A stretch of DNA of 64,000 nucleotides from Chrysoperla carnea. Lineage: Eukaryota > Arthropoda > Insecta > Neuroptera > Chrysopidae. The notes below the pieces were generated by a model, which made no database searches, was not told where the DNA came from, and saw nothing but the letters and a program-made list of their open reading frames with translations. The DNA lies in contig NC_058340.1 of NCBI RefSeq assembly GCF_905475395.1, positions 54,166,181 to 54,230,180 of the forward strand. The letters are read 5' to 3'. The position numbers and the translations under genes are program-made. Positions 35,301 to 45,539 of this stretch are shown one piece after another; the first letter of the stretch is position 1; each line of letters opens with the position of its first letter.

Positions 35301-36301
35301 TCGATATAATATCCCTGTTAGGTTTTGTAATATTACATTGATTACGTTGAGAAAATATTAATATTTTGAGAAATAGAACAAAAATTTAAATTAATTTTGT
35401 TTTGTTTTCAGTAATCATCCAACAAAAACAGATGCACATGTATATTACGCTATTAGAGATATTCCAATTCAACCAACAGAGTATCCTAATATCTACAGAT
35501 GGAAACATTCGATACAATTATATACCGACGATGAAAGATCAAAGTGAGTATATTTTTTATAGACGTATTAACACAACACAATTAAATAGAAATTTCTTGC
35601 TAAATTTATACTGTACACCTACCAAACATAAATTGTATAAATAATTCTCTAGGAATTAGATTATATCCAAAAATTTATCAAGACGAGGAGTCTTCCGGTA
35701 GGAGGTGCTATTAAAATCAGATGAAGCTAAAAGATTCTGTCGAGGCCTGACGCCACTCAGAAAGCCCACAGCTTCTCCGTCGGAAGCTGTCCCAAGATAG
35801 ATGGATCGGATCCAAGGTTTCGGACCCGAACATACAGGCGCTTCAAGTGGGATCATTATAGATTCAAGTGGGACCATATTGTGAAGGTGATAGTTCAATC
35901 GACAGTGTCCTGCCAAGAGTCCCACTACCCTTCTCTGGGTTTGATTTACTTTTGCGATTCATTTTTACCATGTAATCGAATATTTCTATATTTTTCACTT
36001 AATTATGATAATAAAAAACTCTTAGGGAACAGGCTTCCAAATCAATGCAATATATTATTCAACAAAAATTTTGTTTGTTTCAAGATGGTCAAATTCTTCA
36101 CGATATTTTCAACATAATACACCAACAACACCACCAAGATATACTAATTTAAATAATTCTTGTTCATCTGTATCACCAATGTCACAATCGTGGGCAAGAA
36201 TTACGGGCATTCATAACTCACCAATAACATCAAAATTATGTCATACACCATCGTCTACAAGTTCAACAGCATCAAGACGTTTATGGAAAAAAGAGAATTG
36301 A
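29335..36301 (+). CDS. Ankle2: ANKLE2 homologue, complete seven-exon gene, 867 aa
   Basis: Exons: 29335-29407, 29724-30058, 31118-31429, 32705-32857, 32927-34308, 35412-35543 and 36085-36301. All have GT-AG borders and join in phase to a TGA stop. Residues 7-9 (YYG) and the segment HVYTEKEDALKIVKQSKKAR (about 34-53) match the caulimovirus-viroplasmin-like domain of ANKLE2. WDNPRYLISSGDTPSI precedes two ankyrin repeats (about 137-163 and 201-240, NETPLHFAVKYGGADCV). Exons 4-5 match the post-ankyrin block (YYVPVYRSED, FRKKWKTPPR, IGRELAREQKIEWKEYW). The C-terminus keeps YRWKHSIQLY. No LEM domain or transmembrane segment is visible; the human protein has both, and from memory the fly protein lacks the LEM domain. 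ANKLE2 acts at the ER and nuclear envelope, helping PP2A dephosphorylate BAF at mitotic exit. A Ser/Asp-rich linker fills most of exon 5. Confidence 0.93.
30303..30550 (-). pseudogene. Decayed hAT transposase C-terminus
   Basis: On the minus strand the translation includes TNCSAERSFSQL, then after an in-frame stop RIKAAERATTRQE, then LCIEPDLLNKIDIDDIIDEF to a stop at 30303. This is the dimerisation (hATC) region, typical of hAT transposases of the 'zinc finger MYM / 52 kDa repressor' type. In-frame stops show it is dead. Confidence 0.85.
30773..30907 (-). pseudogene. C-terminal tail of a mariner/Tc1-type transposase nested in the hAT element
   Basis: The minus strand reads KKDISDSFDKLYERAKKCIE followed by VKGEYIE and a stop, the usual C-terminal ending of mariner-type transposases (CIE.xGEY.E). 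After the stop come TATTTTGAAAAATTTCGGTT and ATTTTTGGAACAGAGGGTGT (about 30703), resembling a mariner 3' terminal repeat. Only about 200 bp of the element remains. Confidence 0.65.
31876..32640. mobile_element. DNA-transposon-like element in Ankle2 intron 3
   Basis: The left end TTAAGGTAGTTGG and the inverted right end TTAAGGTAGTTCT enclose about 765 bp with no open frame. The centre contains a GC-richer phrase near 32150-32215 (GATGTCATAGCGGTATGAGT). The perfect part of the terminal repeat is short (11 bp), and the duplication could be the TTAA within it. Confidence 0.45.
35656..35952 (-). mobile_element. Fragment of a non-LTR retrotransposon (RNase H region) in Ankle2 intron 6
   Basis: The minus-strand translation includes QRRVVGLLAGHCRLNYHLHN, which matches the 'LLTGHC.L..HL' motif at the end of the RNase H domain in Jockey/I/R1-type LINEs. 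About 75 further residues follow before a stop at 35656. The segment is clearly richer in G+C than its surroundings, as expected of an inserted element. Everything upstream (reverse transcriptase, endonuclease) is absent. Confidence 0.75.
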
Positions 36302-36435
36302 AGAAATGAAAACTAATAACTATAAAAGATAAGAATAATTATTATAAAAGCACACTTATTTTTTATATTTTTTTATTATTAAAAGCTATTATTATTATTA
36401 TTATTAAATATAATTTATATACAGAATGTTTTTCT

Positions 36436-36441
36436 AATAAA
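36436..36441 (+). terminator. Poly(A) signal AATAAA of Ankle2
   Basis: AATAAA about 135 nt after the Ankle2 TGA stop, within TTTCTAATAAATATG. Confidence 0.55.
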
Positions 36442-36502
36442 TATGCTAACAAATAATTCAGCATTTTGATATAAAATTGAATAGCACAGAATTTGGGACC
36501 AA

Positions 36503-36530
36503 GGGTAATATTTTGCGCGTAATATTACCC
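36503..36530. repeat. Palindrome with 10-bp perfect arms
   Basis: GGGTAATATT and AATATTACCC pair perfectly around the 8-nt loop TTGCGCGT, about 60 nt after the Ankle2 poly(A) signal. Confidence 0.8.
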
Positions 36531-36942
36531 GTTGTTTTAAGTAAAAGAAATTCTGAGAGATCTCTATAGCTGTACAGAAGAATTGAAGACTTATCTAGTT
36601 GTCGATGAGTTACAAATAAAGTAACAGCTGTTACATTTTCACTGAACTTGAGATGGCTTTCTGTGTTGACCAGAACGTCCCAAGTGTAAGCTTAAATACG
36701 GGCTACAATATCAGTGTGTTCATTGATACGTCAAAATCTTGGAATATAGAAGAAATGAGATAAATTACTGGTAAATATCTTCTACTGTTGGAATTCACAC
36801 CTCATAATGAGATGTAAATTTGTTTTTGCATGAAAAATAATATGCTTATCTCTGAAGGCGTTTGTCTTTCTACAAAATTGTAAAAATGTTTTGGATTATA
36901 TGCACAATAAGAGTATATATATGCTTGTAATGCAATAATGGT

Positions 36943-37078
36943 CTAATTAGGTGATTTTATGAACACCTATACTAAAATTTCGTTTTTCGTATCATCAATA
37001 TTTCAAAGCGTTACAAACTTGGGACTAAAATTAGTATACCTTGATATATGTTTCATATATATAAGATAATATAAAAAC
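36943..37078 (+). repeat. Dispersed 'AATTAGGTGATTTTATGAAC' repeat, 3' part
   Basis: Shares the nearly unbroken phrases TAATTAGGTGATTTTATGAA, CACCTATAC and GCGTTACAAACTTGGGACTA with 51613-51736, and ends in the same 'TTTCATATATA' and 'ATAAAAAC' terminus. Confidence 0.8.
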
Positions 37079-37719
37079 TAATGAATAACATATCTTCTAT
37101 TATTAAAATATTATTTGAAAAGAAATATCTTGTATCTTTGTCCAACTTATTACTGACTGTGATTGTCATGAAATGTCAAGGCATCTCATTTAAAATTAAT
37201 TATTTTACCCCAATTTCTGTGCCTATCAGTATATTTCAATAGATTTCATTGCCAGTTAATGATTTGATGAAGATAAAACAAAAATATTGGTAGTTTCATA
37301 CTATATTTTTTTACAGCAAAAAATTCAATTTTTTTTTCATAGAATTCTTAAAATTTAGTGATTATTTAAAAGAAAGCAAATTAATGAACTTCTGAATTTT
37401 ATATATTAAAAATAAAAGATAACACGCTTTTAAATTACGATTCGCTTTTCTCATTCGGATGTCTCAAAAAAATACTATATTAACAAAATACCAAATATCT
37501 TTTATCTTTATGAAACTTTAGCGCTGATTGAAAGAGATAAAAAATAATTAGTGGAATATTTTTATTAGTATAGTTTCTTGATAAATTATCCAAACACAAA
37601 TCGTAATTTAAAATAAAGAGATCTATTATGAAAAGTTCTACTTTTACAAGTAGCTTTTATATTTTGAGAATGTATTTCTATTTCGCAATAGAAAATAATT
37701 TAAAATAAAAAAAAGTCTA

Positions 37720-37895
37720 TTAAAGTAGTCCGGCTGTTTGAACAAGTACGGTGAATCACAGATTCTGTTTATGTTTATTTAATAAAACATTATTTTACGG
37801 CGCTTTCCAAAAAGAAAACATGAAAAAACTTTGGTTTTTGACGCTTTTGCGATATTGTTAGAGCATTTTACTACACAACAGCCGGACTACTTTAA
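37720..37895. mobile_element. Short MITE (176 bp) with perfect inverted ends
   Basis: The left end TTAAAGTAGTCCGGCTGTT is repeated exactly inverted at the right (AACAGCCGGACTACTTTAA). The interior is unique, AT-rich and non-coding. The ends could be read as TTAA- or TA-flanked, so the superfamily is undecided. Confidence 0.85.
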
Positions 37896-38920
37896 AAAGG
37901 ATCTTTTTCCACTCAATCCCTACTTTGAATGGAGTTATACTTAAGCTAATCTGCAACAATTTTAACGGTATTAATTGGGAATGGAAAATAAACTGTTCTC
38001 GATCTGTATTTTAGTTTTATCAAAGTTTGTAGTAAAACAACGATTGCTTTTTTGGGTATCATATTTGTTCTATTGATCAACATCGTTACAAATTAGCTTA
38101 AGGATGACGGTGTTTTGATAAGAATCTTTGAGCATAAACAGAAATTTTAAAAAGAACCATTATATAAGAATAAAAATTAAGTAATTATTTTTTTAATAGT
38201 TCTTTACAAAAAAAAAGTAATGTTTAATTCATGACTGATGAGCTGATGACTCATGTTGCCACTAGCTCCCTAATTATCAGTGATCAGTAAGAAATCTAAA
38301 TAAAGACTGTCTTCGAAAAAAAATAATAAAGTATTTTATCTCAAGTAAAATAAAATAACATTTTCCTAATAACAGATGCACATTTTTTTTTAGTAAATTT
38401 CGCAATTTTAAAATCAATCTGTTGAAAAAGACAAAAAATAATATAATTATTGTAATGTAAGGAAGTCGAAACATTTTGATACCTTCCTTAAATATTTAAC
38501 TAATAACAACAAAAGTACAGAATGGTCCACTAAAAATGATACATATAAAAAAACAGCATTTGTTGTTTGCAGAACAAAACTGTCACCATTGATTGCAATT
38601 TTAGTAACTTAATATAATATTATTTTTTTAAATAGATATTCAAAAGTTATTGTGTAACGAACATTGTGCAGTAATAAGTATGGTAAGCTGTACATTTGCA
38701 TTTGATACGCAGTTATCTTCCTAATGGATTAAAGAAAAAGCAGGTATCTGTCAAATTGAAGCCTGCGGACGCGATCAAAACATTTCCAAGTCGCTTCAAA
38801 GAATAACAATTATATAGTACAAGAGAGACGGTACGGTATAAGGTCGATCTTCACCCATCTGATAATCAGATAAGACATAGTTTTTATGAAATTGTATTAA
38901 CTTAAACACTCCTATCATAG

Positions 38921-39112
38921 TTTTTCTATCGAAAAGTGTTCATGGCTATTTTTATTTAATTTATTTTAATCAATTTTTACCATGAACGGTTTTTTTTTTC
39001 AGGTATCAGGAGAAAGATAATTTAATTACGAAAATAATGGTATAGTTCATGAAAAAATTGATTAAAATTAATTTAATTAAAAATAGCCATGAACACTTTT
39101 CGGTCTAGAAAA
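38921..39112. mobile_element. Fold-back element
   Basis: The left arm (GAAAAGTGTTCATGGCTATT, then TTTATTTAATTTATTTTAAT and CAATTTTT) is repeated inverted in 39048-39105, around a loop of about 60 bp. The transcript would form a long imperfect hairpin. Confidence 0.75.
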
Positions 39113-39865
39113 ATAAAAATCAATTTCATTATTTTGGAAAAATTTTTGAATTTTTATTCTATGCATATCATATAGTTGGCCAGTCTGTATGTAAAAAAAA
39201 TAAAGGCTGTGTAAGGCTTTTTTAATAAGAACGATTTATTAAAAAAAATTTTTTTTGTAAAATAACACTTTTTAATAAAGAAATTTTATACTTGTTTATA
39301 ACATTTTTTGAATAATCACAAATACGTCGGCTTATAAGTGACACAAACTAAGTCAGTGTTATTTTCATTTTTGAATTATTTGGTTTTTCTGTAACTAAAA
39401 AAAAATCGTCTAAATTCAGTAATCATTGGGCACAAATTAGTAAATTTTATAAACGTGTTGTTGAGTTAGTACAGATAGCTTTTTTATAACTTGCGAACCA
39501 ACTTTATTGCCATTGAAATTTAAAAAAAATTTACTTAGTTTTGTTTCACGTGTAAACCGACAGTATGCTACAAAATTTTAATACACAAAAAATCACTACC
39601 ACAAGTTAGAAGAACACGTACCTGAAAATTAAATGTTATTTTTAAATACAAGTCATATTACTTGAAAATTTAAGGACAAATGTATATAAATTCTAAGGTG
39701 GAAAGTTATTTGGGTTTTTCCAATCTGCACTCTTAACGAGGTAGGACATTGATAATTTTTAATAAATTTGAAATTTGACACTTTGACATGGTTAGTCAGG
39801 AAGTAATGATCGAAATGTTATTAAATTTAGAAAAGTATCATATCGTTTGAATGTTGGTACTTACC

Positions 39866-42800
39866 TCACATCCAAAAATCATCGTTCTTATTGTCAAATC
39901 CAGTAGAAATTGGAGAATTTAAAGAATTCGTATTTGAATTGGAAGACTTATTATTCGGGATATCTTCAATACTAATCTGCTCCAAAATATGCACTAATTG
40001 TTCTTTTTCTTGCTGTTTTTTATCTTTATCATCAATAATTGCTACAATATCTTCCGTCGAACTATATACTTTATTTACTAAACTTTCAATAATATTTTGT
40101 AACGAATGTGAAGCGGTATTGTTTGTTTCTTCTTGGTCTTTAACTTGTGAAATTATCGAATCGGAGTCATGTTTAGAATTCGTTGGTTCGTTCATACGAC
40201 TATACTCGCTATTATTATAGTTTTTCGAACTAGTTGCTTGATCAATATCTGAATGACGTGAACAAATTGGTTTTGTACTATGATTAGATGGTGAATAGTT
40301 TTTGGTTTGATCTTCAATACTACCAGCATCGCATTGTAATGGAAGCGAAAATGCTTTAAATGGTTCAATAACGTATTCAGATCCAACTTCTTTTACTTCA
40401 CTAATATTTTCAGTTTCTATAGTTTTTGTATTATTATTTTCCATGTTTACTATTTCTTGGATAATTTCTAATTGGGATTGAATTCCATTACCGGACTGAT
40501 AAACAAAATAGAAAAAAACGTCAAAGGCTAAAAGTTTTTAATTTAAAAAAAAATATCGCATCTAACGATATAGAGATCATCAAAAAACTTGCCAATCTGA
40601 CCAAGTTAACCGGACCAATTCGGATTTAAACTTTGAATGTGAATGTTGAATAATCTTTTTTGTTATATTTATGTAAAGTTGAGATTCCTTTATGTAAGGA
40701 ATCTAAAATAATAATTTCCAAATTTACTTATCGCATGCATTGGGTAGAATTAGTTATTTATCATTGCAAGGAAAATCGTACAAAAAGAGAGAACTAAAAA
40801 CCTGCATTCGGAAAAAGCAACTCGTGCCGATTGTCTATTACACACTCGCTAAGTATTAAAAATGGTGCATCATTGTTCGAATTTCTAACTTCACTCTCGT
40901 GTGTAATTTACCGCATAAGTTGAGTAATATACTATTTTAAAACAAATTAACATATAAGGGGGGCTTTGAATAAAGCACAACTTTCTAATTTACAGTATTC
41001 TGCATTTTTTTTTTGTTCAAAAAAATATTTTTGTGTTTCAAGTATATGTCAAGTTAAAAAAACACTCCGTATAGTTCGAAAATTAAAACTTTAAGACTAT
41101 ATGTAACTTTTCTGCTTCTTTTGATGCAAGGATCCTATGCCCCAAATTTGTAACTGAATTTTTTAATTACAGAATTAAAAAACGACCTAGAATGCTAGAA
41201 TGTGCTACTTACATAATGGCCGGATTGATTATCTTCCATATTTTGTTCATAAATAAATTCCATCGAATTTGTCTCATAAATATCCAATTTAAATTCCTCT
41301 TCATTTTGATATGGTTTATTTTGTAACTGATCATCAGATTTTACAAAATCTACATTATCAAGTGTTTGTATACTTTTCGAAACATTTATACTATCAAAAG
41401 TTTGAACACTAGACGATACGTGTGAAGTTTTCTCATTCTCCAACCGGAAAAACCAATCATTATTAATCAATGGTGCATCAATTTTCGAATTGGCAGTTTT
41501 AAAAGTTGGAACACTTGCAGTTTTCTCATTCTCTAATCGATACCATCCTCGATCAGTTAATGGATCAATTTTTGATATAAAATCATCCATGATATCATTT
41601 TCTATATCATTCAACGGCAGAAAACTCGATTCTAATTCTTTTGCTTTTAAATTTATTTTATGCTCCTGTTGGAGAGTATCGCTTTTCGGTTTAATTAAAT
41701 TATCGGATAACTTTGATGTACTTTGAACAAACGTATTCAAATCCCTAGATACCTCTAAAACCGTTGATTGAAAATTCTGAAATGAAGATAGGATATTTGT
41801 GTGTAATTCCTCAAACAATGGTGGTAATTTTGATGCACCAAATTGAGGTGGTTCAGGAATTTGTTGTAATTCATCTTCTGTACCAACTTTCACATCATGT
41901 GTAGAATCGTTTTTTACTCTTTCATAATCTGTTAAAGCATGTTCATTAAGTGTCTCAACTTTATCTGTAGTGTGCGTAGAAGTAGAAACGTTTTGATTAG
42001 CAACTATTTGTGTTGTACGCCATAAATCCGCGTATCGTACAGATGTTTGAATACAATGCTTATCATAATTCTCCTCAACTAATTGAGTTTCAACTTGTAA
42101 ATTATCAAGTCGCTGTTTTGTTTCATTCAAAATGTCAATAATTGAGGCTGCTGGACTTGCCGATTCAGAATCACTTAAAAAAGTTTTTTCATTTAATTTA
42201 ATATTCGATTTTTTACTATGTAAAATTTCATTTTCAAACCTTTTATGTTTATCAATTGTTTGTATCGATTTCATTGTATTCTGAAATTGACGATTTAATT
42301 CATCGGAACGTTTATTTAATTCATTTAAATAATTCTCTAATGTTTGATTCTTTGTTTTTAATTCAGTAATTTCAGCTAATAATGAATTATTTCTCGAAAT
42401 TTCTTCTTGATGTTTTACTTGCGTTAAAATTGCGCCCGTTTTTTCTTGATCCAATTCATTTTTCAATTTAATATTTGTTAATTTTAAATCACTGATTTCT
42501 ATGTCATATATTTTCAATTTATTGTCGAAATCTTCTTGCATTTTACGAATAGTCTCTTTTAAACTCAATATTTCTGAATCTGTTTTGCTAGTTTGTTCTT
42601 TACTGGCCATTAATTGTTCTTGCAATTTTAAACACTCATGTTTTAAAAGTTGGGCAGTTTCTTTATATCGTTTTTTGTTTTCTTCCTCTTTTGAATATTT
42701 CTGAAACATATAAAACTGCATAAAAAAAAAGAAAACCATACAACTAGCCTGACAAATGTTATTGCAACCGCTGGTAATTGCAACCCCGCCAAATGGCGAT

Positions 42801-44543
42801 AATAATTCGTACTAATTAAAACAGGAAGTGGACTGTTCTCAGTAGTTCCAATTTAGACTACCTTGTACTTACCATTTTGAAAAGCCAATAAAAATATTCA
42901 AATCAGATAAACCCCGCCTAACTTTCGTAATAATAATTCGTACTAATTAATACGAGAAGGGTAGCCTTTTTCAGTAGTCCTAATTTAGACTACCATGTTA
43001 CTTACCATTTATTAATAGGTATATAAAATATAATCAGAAGATAAATTGTCAAAAAATTTATATTCTAACATTTTGATTATGATACTATTATGATACTATT
43101 AGCAAAACATTAAAATTTTCATTTTACTAATACCGAGAAATTTCAAATGTTGTGATGTACCCTTTCCTCTTTTTCTGCATACAAATTTTGTTCATTAATG
43201 AATTTGACTTTTCTAATATCACAGATATACCAAATTTCATCTGATCGGGTGCTAAAGGGTCAACAACGAAAATAATTTTTAACATCTATGAGGATTTTAG
43301 AGATATTGCCGTTATTTGAAACCAATCCCTAAAATAACCCAATTTAGGTTCGTTTTGGATTTAATTCCCAAATAATACGGATTTATTAAAAAAATTTCAA
43401 GAAGAGTAGGTTTTAGCGGGTTTTAGAAGGGTATCTCACTTTGTTTAGCGATATATCTAATCCTGTGGATAACAGTTAACTTCATCCTGTTATGTTCGCA
43501 CTTTATAAGAAAAATAAAATCATTTTTCCAAAGAAGTATATCTTACAAAATGTTCGTTCAGTACTTACTTGTTTCAATTTTTGAATATTATCGTTAAAAT
43601 TTTCAAATTTTTTAAGTTCACAACGTAATTTTTCAATAACTTCATCTTTACTGGTAAGTGTATTTATATAAAAACTCATTTCCTTATTAAATTGTTGTTC
43701 CATTTCTAATAAATTCTCTTTTAAATGCATTTCCTTGCATTCAAATTCATTTTCAATAGCATCTTTCATTTTATCAAATTCAATTTTCTGTTTTGTTTCC
43801 GTATCATTTTGAAACTTATCAAATTCATTCATAAAAAATTTTACAATATTATCACGTATGAAATAAATGTTTGAATTCTTTAAGAGTGCCTTTTTGAGTA
43901 ACGCAAAAACCGCATTGTTCCATTTACTATATATAGTTTCATTTTTATCAGTCGTTTCTAAATCCAAGCTTTTACTCGACGAGTCAGATGTTATAACCGT
44001 ACGTTCGATTAACACTCGTAAAATTATCGTTAACAGTGAATAATTCGAATTTTTTAAATAAAATTTACAAATTTGTTCAGCTTCTAAACTATTTTTAAAT
44101 ATGCCTAAAGATTGTATAAATTCCATTATATCATTCTTATCAAATCGAAATAGTTCTTGTGATTTTGTTAGAGATGTATTTGACTTTTTAATTGCAGACA
44201 TATCAGGAAATACATTTAAAAATGTTACTTCCGAAACTAATATCGATAAACTATAATAATATTGATTATGTAATAAATATTCAGCAACTAAAAAATGTAT
44301 TGTCCGTTCCTTCGGTAATATTGGTTGTTGTGTGGTTTTCTCTGCTAATGCATTACCAATTTGGGTGTCTTTCAGATATGTAATCATTTGACATCTCATG
44401 TATGTTCTCATTTCCGATAAAAGACCACGATCTTTAAACCATTTTATAATTTTTGTTTTAAATTCATCTTCACTTAATTCATCCACTTTTAGTATATTTT
44501 CTATACTCGGTATCGAATCTATTGTTGCAGTATTTAGCTCCAT
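39866..44543 (-). CDS. OFD1: OFD1-like LisH/coiled-coil centriolar protein, three exons, 1030 aa
   Basis: Exons 44543-43569, 42700-41213 and 40495-39866, minus strand, all joined in phase 0 at GTAAGT donors (CAA| and TAT|) and at TTTCAG and TATCAG acceptors. The N-terminus resembles OFD1: an FKTKIIKWFKDRGLLSEMRT helix (residues 28-47) precedes a LisH-like motif at about 83-110 (HFLVAEYLLHNQYYYSLSIL). From about residue 255 to 500 the protein is Glu/Lys/Gln-rich with heptad character, i.e. long coiled coil. The rest is Ser/Asn/Glu-rich. Its length is close to vertebrate OFD1 (about 1010 aa). OFD1 sits at distal centrioles and centriolar satellites and is needed for cilium formation. The identification rests on the N-terminal region; other LisH coiled-coil centrosomal proteins are the main alternative. 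The TGA is followed after one base by a strong donor (G|GTAAGT), so an intron in the 3' UTR or an alternative end is possible. Confidence 0.75.
42784..43012. repeat. Diverged tandem duplication in OFD1 intron 1
   Basis: Two units of about 95-100 bp with a period near 128 bp. Each has a CCCGCC start, AATAATTCGTACTAATTAA in the middle and AATTTAGACTACC plus ACTTACCATT at the end. Substitutions are many, so the duplication is old. Confidence 0.75.
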
Positions 44544-45466
44544 GATTTTAATAGAGTACGTGTTTTATTTAAGACTATTTTTTACATTAATTTTTATAGT
44601 TATTTTTGTGTAACATTTTACCTAAAGTATTTTCGATAAGTATCTGCATGAAATTTTGTAGTCAACATCATCCGATGATATTTTTAAACATAGGGGAACA
44701 GCTTTTGTTTTGAATTTAACAGACGGTATCCATGGATACCGTTATACATCGTTTAAATATGCATAATGTATACAGGGTGCAAAACTATTTTATTAAGAGT
44801 GAAATGATGCAGAATAAAATTCTAAGCAAAATTTTCATAAAATTCCCGTGCAGTTTATGAGGCCGATATAAAAAAAAGAAAACGAAGTAAATCTATAGAC
44901 GAGTGATATAATAGACTGTCCCAAAAGTATTCAGGATATAAAAGTATTCATCTCGTGGTCGAGGCGAAAAAGCAAAAATTAACATAATGATTGTTGATTC
45001 GCCACCGCGATGGACTTGACCTCAGCAACTATAGTAGTGAGAATTGATTTTGTTCATGGTTTTATATGTATCACGATAAGAAGGCGGCTGTAAAACTTTT
45101 ATATTCGTTAAGTTACGTTCGTGCAGAATTTTCATGTTTGTTCGTTTTGTCCGAGCCATGCTTGTGTAAAATTTTTATGTCTGTACCTTGTGATTATAAG
45201 TGTTGATAGATACTTAAGGATTAATGCCAAAACAAACTGACTGGTAGTTTTCGTGCAAAATGATGGACAAAATGTTCAACTTCCTAATATATTTATATTA
45301 CTTCATACTTAAATATGACGAAATTGGACTTTTTAGAGTTTTCCACTTCTCCTGACCTGACTGAGGTGGCAGCCCTAGTATTAATAAAAATCATCGAAAA
45401 ATTACTAAAATCGTTATCAGAAACAGTATTTAAATAAATACTGACTATGAAACATAATCGGTTACG

Positions 45467-45539
45467 GTCCTTGTGGCGCAGAGGATAGCGCGTTGGACTT
45501 CTAATCCAAAGGTCGTGGGTTCGATCCCCACCAAGGATG
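45467..45539 (+). tRNA. tRNA-Arg, anticodon UCU
   Basis: 73-nt cloverleaf without intron. The acceptor stem GTCCTTG pairs with CAAGGAT (one G-U), the D stem is GCGC/GCGC, the anticodon stem TTGGA/TCCAA encloses the loop CTTCTAA (anticodon TCT), and the T arm GTGGG/CCCAC has the loop TTCGATC. The discriminator base is G. Internal pol III A box (TGGCGCAGAGGATAGCGC) and B box (GGTTCGATCCC) are present. A short T run at 45547-45550 may end transcription. It decodes AGA and possibly AGG. Confidence 0.95.

Larger units (their letters stand above)
36302..39865. other. Convergent intergenic region between Ankle2 and the OFD1-like gene
   Basis: Both flanking genes end here. It contains the Ankle2 poly(A) signal, an (ATT)n run at 36390-36406, a palindrome at 36503-36530, a dispersed repeat at 36943, a MITE at 37720-37895 and a fold-back at 38921-39112. 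No exon was recognised. Confidence 0.6.

Noticed and set aside
41490-44613. Plus-strand frames of 60-80 codons opposite the OFD1-like exons
   Set aside because: Antisense shadows of coiled-coil coding sequence without motifs or splice structure.
44926-45260. Possible Tc1/mariner 5' end with a short MPKQTDW start
   Set aside because: Only a handful of codons before a stop and no second terminal repeat, too little to call an element.
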